DNA of 64,000 nt from Streptomyces sp. NBC_01294 (lineage in GTDB: Bacteria; Actinomycetota; Actinomycetes; Streptomycetales; Streptomycetaceae): NCBI RefSeq assembly GCF_035917235.1, contig NZ_CP108423.1, positions 4,431,501 through 4,495,500 on the forward strand, written 5' to 3'. The notes below the pieces were generated by a model that ran no database searches, was not told the DNA's origin, and worked only from the letters and a program-made list of their open reading frames with translations. Positions 1-7,137 of the stretch are shown piece by piece (the first letter of the stretch is position 1; every line of letters starts with the position of its first letter). Made by a program: the position numbers and the translations under genes.

Positions 1-1005
1 GGCCTGATCGCGTACAACGGGGAGGGCCGCAAGGGCTGGCGTCTGCCCGCCTCCGAGCAGACCCCCGTGTGCGCGCTGAGCCGGACCACGCCGTCGGACA
101 TCGGCCTCGTCGCGTACCAGGACGGCGGCCGGTGCGGAACGCGGATCGAGGCCGTGGACCTGGCGGAGGGCCGCAGCCTGTGGGACCGGGAGCTCAAGCC
201 GTCCCGGGCGCACACGGTCGTCGCGGCCGCGGGCACGACCGCCGTGGTGGCGGAGGAGGGCGCCCTCGTCGGCCTCGACCTGCGCGGCGGCGAGGAGCGC
301 TGGCGCGTCCCGGTCCCGGCCGAGTGCGAGGTCCAGGCCGTCGACGGCGCCGGGGACCGGGCCCTGTACGTGGAGCAGTGCAGCGGTGAGACGACGACGG
401 CCCGGATCTCGGCCGTCGACGCGCGGACGGGCGCCGGGGCCTGGCAGACCCCGCTGCCGACGGCGAGCCGGCTGCGCGAGGTCCGGGTGCTGTCCGCCCG
501 GCCGCTCGCCGTCCACGTGACGGAGACGGCCGCGCGCGGCACCGACGCGGTCCTGCTGTTCGGCGACGACGGCCGCCCGCGCGGCGTCGTCCTCGCCTCC
601 AGCCGGACGGAGGACCTGCTGACCGAGCCGTCCCCGGTGGTGGCCGGAGACCTGCTGGTCACCCCGGTGAAGAACGGCAAGAAGAACGGGGTCTCCGCGT
701 ACTCCCTCACCGACGGCCGCCGCGTCTGGCACGCGGGCTTCGGCGACGCGCACGTCCGCGCACTGGCACGGACGCGCGCGGACGAGGTCGCCGTGGTGAC
801 CTCGGACCACCCGTGGACCCACCTCACCCGCCTCGGCCTGGACCGCGGCAACCAGCGCGAGGAGCCCACGATCCTGCGCGACCTGCCGCTGGGCAAACGG
901 TTCGCGTTCTTCCCGGGCCCGCCCGGCAGTTACGCCTTCGTCAACCTCGACCGGAGCGACACCCTGCCGCCGACCTTCGACGTCGACCCGGTCTTCGGCT
1001 GGTGA
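1..1005 (+). CDS. PQQ-like beta-propeller protein, C-terminal part (cut by window edge)
   Basis: The frame is open from base 1, so the true start lies upstream; about 334 residues are visible. Blade-like units recur, each with an acidic/Gly turn followed by a Trp: AVDLAEGRSLW, GLDLRGGEERW, AVDARTGAGAW and AYSLTDGRRVW. This is the signature of PQQ/BamB-type WD-like propellers. There is no transmembrane segment in the visible part. Streptomyces proteins of this type often carry an N-terminal signal, lipobox or kinase domain, which cannot be judged here. It ends 11 bp before the convergent I9 gene. Fold assignment is fairly sure; function and partner are unknown. Confidence 0.75.
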   Translation, partial: GLIAYNGEGRKGWRLPASEQTPVCALSRTTPSDIGLVAYQDGGRCGTRIEAVDLAEGRSLWDRELKPSRAHTVVAAAGTTAVVAEEGALVGLDLRGGEERWRVPVPAECEVQAVDGAGDRALYVEQCSGETTTARISAVDARTGAGAWQTPLPTASRLREVRVLSARPLAVHVTETAARGTDAVLLFGDDGRPRGVVLASSRTEDLLTEPSPVVAGDLLVTPVKNGKKNGVSAYSLTDGRRVWHAGFGDAHVRALARTRADEVAVVTSDHPWTHLTRLGLDRGNQREEPTILRDLPLGKRFAFFPGPPGSYAFVNLDRSDTLPPTFDVDPVFGW

Positions 1006-1015
1006 CGCTGACGCG

Positions 1016-1372
1016 CTAGAAGGTCCCGAAGCCGGCGGTTTCGCCGTCCTCATCGATGGACTCCACCCCCGGCATCGCGCGCAGGGCCGTGACCTGGGCG
1101 GGGGAGAGGCGGGCGCTGAAGCCGTGCAGCGCGGTGTCGAAGACGTGGACCGGGGTGGCCCCGACCATGTCGGCCACCGCGACCGGGTCGAGGTCCCTCT
1201 GCAGGGTGACGATGTACGTCCCGTCCTCGTCGGCGAGGGCGGTGGGGTTGGCGGGGGCGGTGTGGGTCGCGGGTTCGGGTGCGGCGGCGGTGGCTGCGGA
1301 CACGGGCAGGACGGCGACGGCGGCCAGCAGGGCGACGGCCACGGGCAGGGCTCGGCTCAGACGGTTGCGCAT
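1016..1372 (-). CDS. secreted stand-alone inhibitor I9 (subtilisin propeptide-like) protein
   Basis: 118 residues. The N-terminus is a typical Sec signal (MRNR, a hydrophobic run, then Ala-rich to about residue 30). The remainder is a single I9 fold: GTYIVTL at about 51-57, HGFSARLSP, and PGVESIDEDG near the end. I9 domains normally precede S8 subtilases as an intramolecular chaperone and inhibitor; here no protease domain follows. The divergent neighbour at 1740 is a full S8 protease with its own I9 domain (GKYIVTL), so a trans-acting inhibitor or chaperone role is a reasonable inference. The ATG start is followed directly by the signal. Domain call is solid; target is inferred. Confidence 0.85.
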   Translation of the reverse strand: MRNRLSRALPVAVALLAAVAVLPVSAATAAAPEPATHTAPANPTALADEDGTYIVTLQRDLDPVAVADMVGATPVHVFDTALHGFSARLSPAQVTALRAMPGVESIDEDGETAGFGTF

Positions 1373-1739
1373 GGGGTGAGGCCATCACGCGCTGCCGGCC
1401 CGGTCAACGAGGACCGGGGGTGAGGCGGGGGCACGGGCGGCGCACCGGCCGTGCGCTCCCTGGTGTGGGGGCGGGCCGTACGGGTGATCTTGCTGCGGTG
1501 GCCCCGGGCGGTGCGGGCCGGGGCGCGGCGGTGACGGCGCAGGGGGTTAACCCTTCCTGCAGCGTGTCGGACGCGCCGTGTTGACGCGGCCGGCGGGCGA
1601 TCGGCCAGGCGGGGTCGGAGGTTCAAGCCCCTTCGGGGTGGCACCGATGGAACGGAAGGCCGCACCCCGCAGAGACGCTCGTCGTCACGGGGGGCGGCTC
1701 ACCCATGCCGACCTTCCACCCCGTCAGGGAGTCCCTGTC
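1373..1739. other. intergenic region between I9 inhibitor and S8 protease genes
   Basis: This gap of 367 bp lies between two divergent genes, so it must hold both promoters. I see a TTGACG hexamer at about 1580 on the plus strand without a convincing -10, and a small CCCC-TTC-GGGG hairpin near 1630-1640 in the presumed leader of the protease. No coding potential is convincing: the reading frame can be extended upstream of 1740, but the signal peptide begins at 1740. Confidence 0.4.
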
Positions 1740-2936
1740 ATGCGCCTGCTCGCACGTCTGGCCGCCGCCGCGCTCCTCACCGTCCCCCCGGTCGCGGCCG
1801 GCACGGCCTCCGCCGCGGCCCCGGAGCCGACGCCGGCCCCGCTGTTCACGTCCTCCAACCCGGTGCCCGGCAAGTACATCGTGACGCTGGAGAAGGGGCA
1901 GGACGCGGCGAAGGTCGCGCAGAAGCTGAAGCTGAAGCCGTCGTTCGTCTACTCGTCGGCGATGAGCGGTTTCGCGGTGCCGCTGACCTCGCTGGAGCTG
2001 ACGCTCGTCCGCAACAGCCTGGGCGTGAAGTCGGTCGAGGAGGACGCTTCGGTCCAGTCCGTGCCGACGCAGACCGATCCGGGTGCGACGCGGGCCCCGT
2101 CGAACTCCTGGGGTCAGGACCGGATCGACCAGCGGAACCTGCCGCTGGACAGCAGCTTCACCACCGAGGGCAACGGCGCCGGGGTGACCGCGTACATCCT
2201 CGACTCGGGCATCGACTACCAGCACTCCGAGTTCGTCACACCGGAGGGCACCAGCCGGGCCACCTTCGGCTACGACGCGATCGGTGACGGCCGCAACGGC
2301 CAGGACTGCCAGGGCCACGGCACGCACGTCGCGGGCACGGTCGCGGGGAAGACGTACGGGGTGGCGCGCAAGGCGAACCTCGTCAGCGTCCGCGTCCTCG
2401 GCTGCGACGGCAGGGGCACCTGGTCCGGGATCATCGCAGGCATGGACTGGGTGGCAAAGAACGCCAAGCAGCCGGCCGTCCTGAACGGCTCCCTGGGCGG
2501 GGACAGGTCGGACGCGGTCAACAACGCCGCGACCGCCCTGTCCGATGCGGGCGTGCTGCCGGTCATCGCGGCGGGCAACTCCGCGAAGGACGCGTGCATG
2601 GTCTCGCCCGCGTCCGCCGCTCGCGTGCTGACGGTCGCCGCATCCAACCAGTGGGACGAGGAGACCGACTTCTCCAACTGGGGCACGTGCGTCACGCTCT
2701 ACGCCCCCGGCGCGGCCATCGTCTCCGCGAAGCTCGGCGGCGGCAGCGTGGCCCTCGACGGAACGTCGATGGCCGCGCCGCACGTCGCCGGTGTCGTCGC
2801 CCTCTACAAGCAGGCACACCCGACCGCGGCCCCGGCGGAGCTCAACGAGTGGCTGGACGACGAGTCCACCAAGGACGTCCTGAAGAGCGTCAGCAAGAGC
2901 AGCCCGAACATGCTGTTGTTCAGCGCCGGTCTCTGA
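1740..2936 (+). CDS. secreted S8 family subtilisin-like serine protease
   Basis: 398 residues. I place the start at the ATG at 1740, preceded by AGGGAG, because a Sec signal (MRLLARLAAAALL...ASA) begins there; the longer open frame adds only Arg/Pro-rich residues. An I9 propeptide follows (GKYIVTLEKG to about residue 110), then the S8 catalytic domain. The triad is visible: Asp155 in YILDSGID, His193 in GHGTHVAG and Ser343 in DGTSMAAPH, with the oxyanion Asn in AAGNS. The size matches Streptomyces and thermitase/proteinase K-like enzymes without C-terminal extensions. It is exported and self-processed by family precedent, degrading extracellular protein. The divergent lone I9 protein may act on it. 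Confidence 0.95.
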   Translation: MRLLARLAAAALLTVPPVAAGTASAAAPEPTPAPLFTSSNPVPGKYIVTLEKGQDAAKVAQKLKLKPSFVYSSAMSGFAVPLTSLELTLVRNSLGVKSVEEDASVQSVPTQTDPGATRAPSNSWGQDRIDQRNLPLDSSFTTEGNGAGVTAYILDSGIDYQHSEFVTPEGTSRATFGYDAIGDGRNGQDCQGHGTHVAGTVAGKTYGVARKANLVSVRVLGCDGRGTWSGIIAGMDWVAKNAKQPAVLNGSLGGDRSDAVNNAATALSDAGVLPVIAAGNSAKDACMVSPASAARVLTVAASNQWDEETDFSNWGTCVTLYAPGAAIVSAKLGGGSVALDGTSMAAPHVAGVVALYKQAHPTAAPAELNEWLDDESTKDVLKSVSKSSPNMLLFSAGL

Positions 2937-2939
2937 GCG

Positions 2940-3194
2940 TCAGAGGGTCGCGACGAAGGTGGCCCAGGCCCGCGCGTGGAACACCACGTGCGGGCCTTCG
3001 GGCTGCTTGGAGTCCCGTACGGGGACGAGGTCGGGGTGGCCGTCGGCGACTTCGAGGCAGTCGCCGCCGGTGCCGTCGCTGTGGGTGGACTTGCGCCAGG
3101 TGGCCATCTCCACGCAGCTGCCGCCACTGCCGTCGCTGTAGCTGGACTTGTGCCAGACGGCCGCCGACAGATCGTAATCAGGCTGCAGCTTCAC
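2940..3194 (-). CDS. DUF397 domain protein with two copies of the domain
   Basis: 84 residues. DUF397 proteins are short actinobacterial proteins with the pattern W-x-K-S-S-x-S-x-x-x-x-x-C-V-E-V and a terminal F. Here the front half occurs twice: AVWHKSSYSDGSGGSCVEM and ATWRKSTHSDGTGGDCLEV. It ends with HARAWATFVATL. It overlaps the 3' end of the XRE gene by 17 bp, so the two are probably translationally coupled. XRE/DUF397 pairs (the family includes BldB-type developmental proteins and Scr1-like antitoxin systems) are widespread in Streptomyces. Its molecular function is unproven. Confidence 0.9.
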   Translation of the reverse strand: MKLQPDYDLSAAVWHKSSYSDGSGGSCVEMATWRKSTHSDGTGGDCLEVADGHPDLVPVRDSKQPEGPHVVFHARAWATFVATL

Positions 3195-4014
3195 GTTCGT
3201 ACCCCTCCGCTACGGACTCGATCAAGGCCAGCGATTGCGCGGGAGGCAGCGCACCGGCCGTGAGGAGATCGTAGGTCAGGAAGTGACGAGAGACCGTGGC
3301 GGGATCGTCGAACAGCTGGCCTGTGCCGTTGCCTTGAACGTAAGCGAGCGTGGGAGCATCCTCGAACGACAGCAGCTGAAGTGAACCGCCCATGGCCGCG
3401 TGGGCTCCCGCACAAAACGGGATCACCTGGACGATGATCCTGTGCGCCGCGATCAGTTCCGTGATGTGCCTCAGTGCCTCTGCCATCAGGGTTGGCCCCC
3501 CAACCTCGCAGCGCAGCACGGCCTCTCCGAAAACACACCACAACAATGGGGTTGTTGGATCACTCAGCAGCGTGGCCCTGGCCAGGCGGTTTGTGACCAG
3601 TTCTTCGATCACCTGCTCTGGCGCCGTCGGCTGATAGGCGCGAAAGACGGCGCGAGCGTACGCCTCGGTCTGGAGCAGTCCAGGGATAGTCAGCGGCGCG
3701 TACTCCCGGATCGATGTCGCCAGAGCCTCCGCCTCGGCCGCCGCCGCGAAGTGGTCCGGGTACTTGGACTTGGCCGCCGCGCCGCAGTTGCGGGCGAAGA
3801 AGCCGTTCGTGTCGAGGATCTCGTCTATCTGGCGCGCGAATTCGATGTGCATGCGGCGCGTGCCCGCTTCGAGCTGGCCGATGAACGAGCCGCTGACGAA
3901 GAGGGGTTCGCCCAACTCGGCCTGGCTCTTGCCGGCGCGTTCGCGCGCCACGCGGAGTTCGGCGCCGAGCAGGGCGCGGGGTGAGGAGGAGGGGTCGAGG
4001 TTCTTACCTGCCAT
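3178..4014 (-). CDS. XRE-family regulator with DUF5753 (Scr1-like antitoxin type)
   Basis: 278 residues. The N-terminal 70 residues form an XRE helix-turn-helix: LGAELRVARERAGKSQAELGEPLFVSGSFIGQLE. The rest matches DUF5753, with the typical IPGLLQTEAYARA segment, then RLARATLL and a C-terminal region around QVIPF and LLSFEDAPTLAYV. Such proteins control the DUF397 gene encoded just downstream, and this one overlaps it. A dyad at 4083-4113 lies between this gene and the divergent small gene at 4127, a likely autoregulatory site. Ligand or partner is unknown. Confidence 0.9.
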   Translation of the reverse strand: MAGKNLDPSSSPRALLGAELRVARERAGKSQAELGEPLFVSGSFIGQLEAGTRRMHIEFARQIDEILDTNGFFARNCGAAAKSKYPDHFAAAAEAEALATSIREYAPLTIPGLLQTEAYARAVFRAYQPTAPEQVIEELVTNRLARATLLSDPTTPLLWCVFGEAVLRCEVGGPTLMAEALRHITELIAAHRIIVQVIPFCAGAHAAMGGSLQLLSFEDAPTLAYVQGNGTGQLFDDPATVSRHFLTYDLLTAGALPPAQSLALIESVAEGYEREAAA

Positions 4015-4082
4015 GGCGACTCCCGGGCCAACAGGTGGGGTTGTTCTCGGTGCTTCCTTGAAAGGCTAGCCAGCCCGTCGCC

Positions 4083-4113
4083 ACTCTGTGTGCTGAACGT
4101 GAACACGCAGAGT
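4083..4113. promoter_or_regulatory. inverted repeat between XRE gene and divergent small gene
   Basis: Arms ACTCTGTGTG and CACGCAGAGT pair with one mismatch around an 11-base centre. The dyad lies 69 bp upstream of the XRE start and 14 bp upstream of the 4127 gene, a position suited to an XRE operator controlling both directions. This is inference from symmetry and position only. Confidence 0.45.
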
Positions 4114-4126
4114 AGAAAGGTGACAT

Positions 4127-4348
4127 GTGATGGTGATGACGGCGCACGAGCGCATCCTGGCGGCCGAGGAAGCCGTGCGGCAGCTCAAGGACGCGCTCAC
4201 CGGAGTCGGGGTGGTCTTTCCCTCGCTCGACGTGGAAAGGGTCTCCGCCGCCGGTACCTACGGCCTGCCCCTCGTCGACCTGGGTCGCTGCAACCTGGAC
4301 ACCGCGCTCCGGCTGGCCGCCGTACTGCACGAGAGGGCCCACCCGTGA
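4127..4348 (+). CDS. small conserved hypothetical protein
   Basis: 73 residues, soluble, mixed alpha/beta by appearance (AHERILAAEEAVRQLKDAL, then LPLVDLGRCNLDTALRLAAVL). Several in-frame starts crowd the beginning (GTG 4127, ATG 4130, GTG 4133, ATG 4136). AAAGG at about 4116-4120 favours 4127 or 4130. Its stop overlaps the next gene's GTG (GTGA), implying co-translation. Genes of this kind often accompany XRE/DUF397 loci in Streptomyces. No function is recognisable. Confidence 0.7.
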   Translation: MMVMTAHERILAAEEAVRQLKDALTGVGVVFPSLDVERVSAAGTYGLPLVDLGRCNLDTALRLAAVLHERAHP

Positions 4349-4884
4349 GCGAGGCGATCGACGCCGCGGAGTTCGCGTTCGAGCTCGGCTGGAAGCTGCG
4401 CGGCCTGGAGACGGCGCTGGCACCGCGCGGGGCCTTCGGGCCGACGGCGGGCAGTCCGCAGCAGCCCCCTCCGCGTCCGGGGTGGCAGCGGTTCACGCTG
4501 GTGCACTGCCCGGTGGACGGGTATCCGGGCTTCGACGATCCGGGTTACGAGGGGCTCCGGGCGAGCCCGCCCCAGGGGTGCGCGGTCGAGGACTTCGGCG
4601 GGTGCCTGGGGCTGCGGTGCGAACGGCCGGGGGAGCGGCTGCTGGACGCGGTCGCGGAGCTGTGCGCCGAGATCCGGGCCGGGCACGGGCTGCTCATGAC
4701 CGGACTCGGCATCGAGAAGCTGTGGGAGTGGTCCGAGGACGGTACGGACGGCTGGGGAGCCGAGATCGTGGGGCAGTTGCTGCTGATGGCGGCCGAGCGC
4801 GGACCGAGGCTCGGCTACGGAGTGGACGATCTGGCCCGCTTTCTGCGGAAGGCTGCCGGCGGAGCGGTCGATGTCGGAGCGTAG
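4345..4884 (+). CDS. hypothetical protein, co-translated with upstream small gene
   Basis: 179 residues. The GTG at 4345 overlaps the preceding stop in a GTGA junction; the longer upstream extension of the frame lies over the previous gene and is rejected. The start reads MSEAIDAAEFAFELGWKLRG, followed by a Pro/Gly linker (SPQQPPPRPGW) and a region with several Cys (VHCPVDGYPG, PQGCAVEDFGGCLGLRCERPGE). It lacks a signal peptide and membrane helices. I do not recognise a domain. Operon position beside an XRE/DUF397 locus is the only context. Confidence 0.7.
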   Translation: MSEAIDAAEFAFELGWKLRGLETALAPRGAFGPTAGSPQQPPPRPGWQRFTLVHCPVDGYPGFDDPGYEGLRASPPQGCAVEDFGGCLGLRCERPGERLLDAVAELCAEIRAGHGLLMTGLGIEKLWEWSEDGTDGWGAEIVGQLLLMAAERGPRLGYGVDDLARFLRKAAGGAVDVGA

Positions 4885-5073
4885 CGGGCCGCTCGGCCCC
4901 CGCGGCGGTTCGATGGCAGGCAGATCGATCCGGTCCGTATGCCCGGAGGACTACGCCGAGGCTTCGGCCGGCTTCCGCTCACCGACGAGATCGGGGAACG
5001 CGCCATCGACGTACGGGGGCTGCCGGCGCAGGGGTCCGTTCCGTAGCCAGGATCGGTCGGTGCGCGGGGAGCA

Positions 5074-5667
5074 TCATGGGGCGACGTCCGTGCGCAGGCG
5101 GGCGTGGAGGTGCTCGTCGTGCCAGCCGTCGGCGTGGAGGAGGGCGCCGCGCATGGTGCCCTCCAGGGGGAACCCGGCCTTCAGCGCTACGGCGCAGGAG
5201 GCCGGGTTCGCCACGGAGTGGGTGATGCGCACGCGGTGCAGGCCGAGGTCGTCGAAGGCCCAGCGGGTGACGCGCTCCGTGGCCTTCGCCGTGACGCCGT
5301 TGCCGCGGCCGGCGGGCAGCAGCCAGTAGAGGATCTCGCCGCTGCCGCCGCGCAGATCGAGGTCGCCCAGGCCGATCAGGCCGACGGCCGGGGCGCCGGA
5401 GGCGGGGGCGATCGCCCAGATCGCGGCCTCCTCGGCCTGCCAGCGGGCGTGCCAGTGGGTGATGCGCTCCTCGGCCTCGGGCAGGGTGAGGAGGGCGGGC
5501 CGGTTCCAGTGCCGGATGTCCGGGTCGTGGCAGGACTCGACGAGGGCGGGGGCGTCGAGCGGGGCGGCCCAGGGGCGCAGGAGCATTCCGCCGGCCAGGG
5601 CGAACGTCGGCTGGGGGAGTGCGCGCATGTGGCCGGCCGGGACCACGGGGGGTATGGCGTTGATCAT
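5074..5667 (-). CDS. GNAT family N-acetyltransferase (RimJ/RimL-like)
   Basis: 197 residues. The layout is that of the RimJ/RimL (Acetyltransf_3) group: LRPWAAPLDAPAL at the start, WAIAPASGAPAVGLIGL in the central strand, and YWLLPAGRGNGVTAKATERVTRWAF as the acetyl-CoA binding loop (Q/R-x-x-G-x-G/A version). NPASCAVALKAGFPLEGTMR is the conserved Asn/Ser and GF segment. The substrate may be a protein N-terminus or a small amine and cannot be told from sequence. It is cytoplasmic and monocistronic, followed by the short non-coding stretch 4885-5073 with no supported feature. Confidence 0.9.
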   Translation of the reverse strand: MINAIPPVVPAGHMRALPQPTFALAGGMLLRPWAAPLDAPALVESCHDPDIRHWNRPALLTLPEAEERITHWHARWQAEEAAIWAIAPASGAPAVGLIGLGDLDLRGGSGEILYWLLPAGRGNGVTAKATERVTRWAFDDLGLHRVRITHSVANPASCAVALKAGFPLEGTMRGALLHADGWHDEHLHARLRTDVAP

Positions 5668-5710
5668 GAAGGCATCCTGCCGGGCCCGTTGTTCGGTGCG
5701 GGTGAAAGAA

Positions 5711-5758
5711 CGGGGCCCCGCCCCGGACCCCGCGCCTCAAACGCCGGCGGGGCTGGAT
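5711..5758. repeat. intergenic repeat element, single copy
   Basis: One copy of the dispersed element: a GGGGC/GCCCC hairpin followed by CTCAAACGCCGGCGGGGCT. It lies between the GNAT start and the 3' end of the downstream MFS gene. Confidence 0.8.
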
Positions 5759-5817
5759 TGGCCGGGCCTCGAACAGCGCGAAGGTGAGCGTGGCCTCGTA
5801 TGCGCGCAGCGCCCACG

Positions 5818-7053
5818 TCACTCGCGGCGCAGGCGGCGGAGGGGTTTCAGGGTGAGGGCTGTGATTCCCGCGGTGCAGGCGCCCGTTGCGCAGACTGCCG
5901 CGGCGGTCGTTGCGCCGTGGGCGTCGGCGAGGGCGCCGAGGGCGTTGTTGCCCACCACCAGCGCCAGGCTCTGGACGAGCACCAGCAGCGCCTGCAGCCT
6001 GGCAAGGTGGGTGCCCGGGGCGTGGGTCAGCACCAGCGGGCCGATGTGGCAGGCGAACATCCCGGAGCCGGCACCGGCGACGACCCCGCCGGCCACCGCC
6101 ACGGCCGGCGTCCCCGCCATGGCCACCGCGGCGATGCCCAGCGCCGCACCGCACAGCCCCGACGCCGCGCCCACGCCGATCCGGCGCAGGGTGCCCCGTC
6201 GCGCGACCACCAGTGCCACGGCGATCACCCCCAGGCTCTGACCTCCGGCGACCAGACCGGCCACGCCCGCGCTCCAGCCGTGCTCGCGTGCCACGAGCGG
6301 GTTCAGCAGGGACACCACCGGCAGGAGGAAACACGCGGCGGCGGCCGTCAGCAGCAGCGCGGGCCGCAGGACCGGATCCGCCACGGCGATCCGTACCCCG
6401 TCGGCCGCCCCCGACAGGAGACCCTCCGTGCGGGGGGAGCGTTCGGCGTCGTGGGCCGGGCGGACGCAGACCAGTACGACGAGGACGATCGCGAAGGTGG
6501 CGGCATCGGCGAACGCCGCACCGGTCAGGCCGGCGGCCGCGACGAGTACGGCGCCCAGCGGAGCCCCGAGCAGCGAGGCGATCTGGCCGCCGGCCTGCTG
6601 CACGGCCAACGCGCGCGGGAGTTGTTCCTTCCCGACCAGACGGCGCGGCATGGACCCGGTGGCCGGCAGGTAGAACGCGTCGACCGTGCCGATCACGGCG
6701 GCGACGGCGACGAGGAGCCAGACGGACGCTCCCAGGCGCCAGCTCGCGAGGGCCAGTACGAGCGTGGCCGTGAGCATCACGGCGTCCCCGGTGATCGTGA
6801 TCCGGCGGGCGCCGAACCGGTCGGCGACGGCGCCGCCCAGCAACAGCAGCAGGGTGCGCGGAAGGGTGATGGCGGTCAGGACCAGAGCGCCCGTCGCGCC
6901 GCCGTGGGCACTGGCCGCCCAGCCCAGCGCGAAGTACAGGACGGCATCGCCGAGGAGCGAGGCACGGGTGCCGACGAGCCAGACGAGATACGGGCGGGGA
7001 AGGGCGGCCGGGCGGCGTGCCGAGAGGGGCCGGGCGGTGTCGAGGGAGGCCAT
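5818..7053 (-). CDS. MFS transporter (putative drug/metabolite exporter)
   Basis: 411 residues if started at the ATG at 7053; an upstream start at 7092 would add 13 residues. About 12 hydrophobic helices are visible. The inter-helix motif is LGGAVADRFGARR after TM2, matching the G-x-x-x-D-R-x-G-R-R pattern of MFS loop 2-3. It resembles MdfA/Tet/EntS-like exporters of actinobacteria (family knowledge). There is no adjacent regulator. Substrate is unknown. Confidence 0.85.
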   Translation of the reverse strand: MASLDTARPLSARRPAALPRPYLVWLVGTRASLLGDAVLYFALGWAASAHGGATGALVLTAITLPRTLLLLLGGAVADRFGARRITITGDAVMLTATLVLALASWRLGASVWLLVAVAAVIGTVDAFYLPATGSMPRRLVGKEQLPRALAVQQAGGQIASLLGAPLGAVLVAAAGLTGAAFADAATFAIVLVVLVCVRPAHDAERSPRTEGLLSGAADGVRIAVADPVLRPALLLTAAAACFLLPVVSLLNPLVAREHGWSAGVAGLVAGGQSLGVIAVALVVARRGTLRRIGVGAASGLCGAALGIAAVAMAGTPAVAVAGGVVAGAGSGMFACHIGPLVLTHAPGTHLARLQALLVLVQSLALVVGNNALGALADAHGATTAAAVCATGACTAGITALTLKPLRRLRRE

Positions 7054-7137
7054 GGCCGCCGACGCTAAGGCCCTCGAGCAGGTCGAGGGCAAGCGCCGCA
7101 GGTGCCTGCTGGTGGGGCGGGGCCCGCCGGGTGCGGG

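Noticed and set aside
1610..1640. tRNA-like TTCAAGCCCC motif
   Set aside because: No acceptor stem, anticodon arm or CCA context can be built around it; the resemblance to a T-arm is accidental.
4885..5073. coding relic (LTDEIGERAIDVRG) in the gap before the GNAT gene
   Set aside because: The frame is only about 14 codons long and cannot be distinguished from chance in high-GC DNA.
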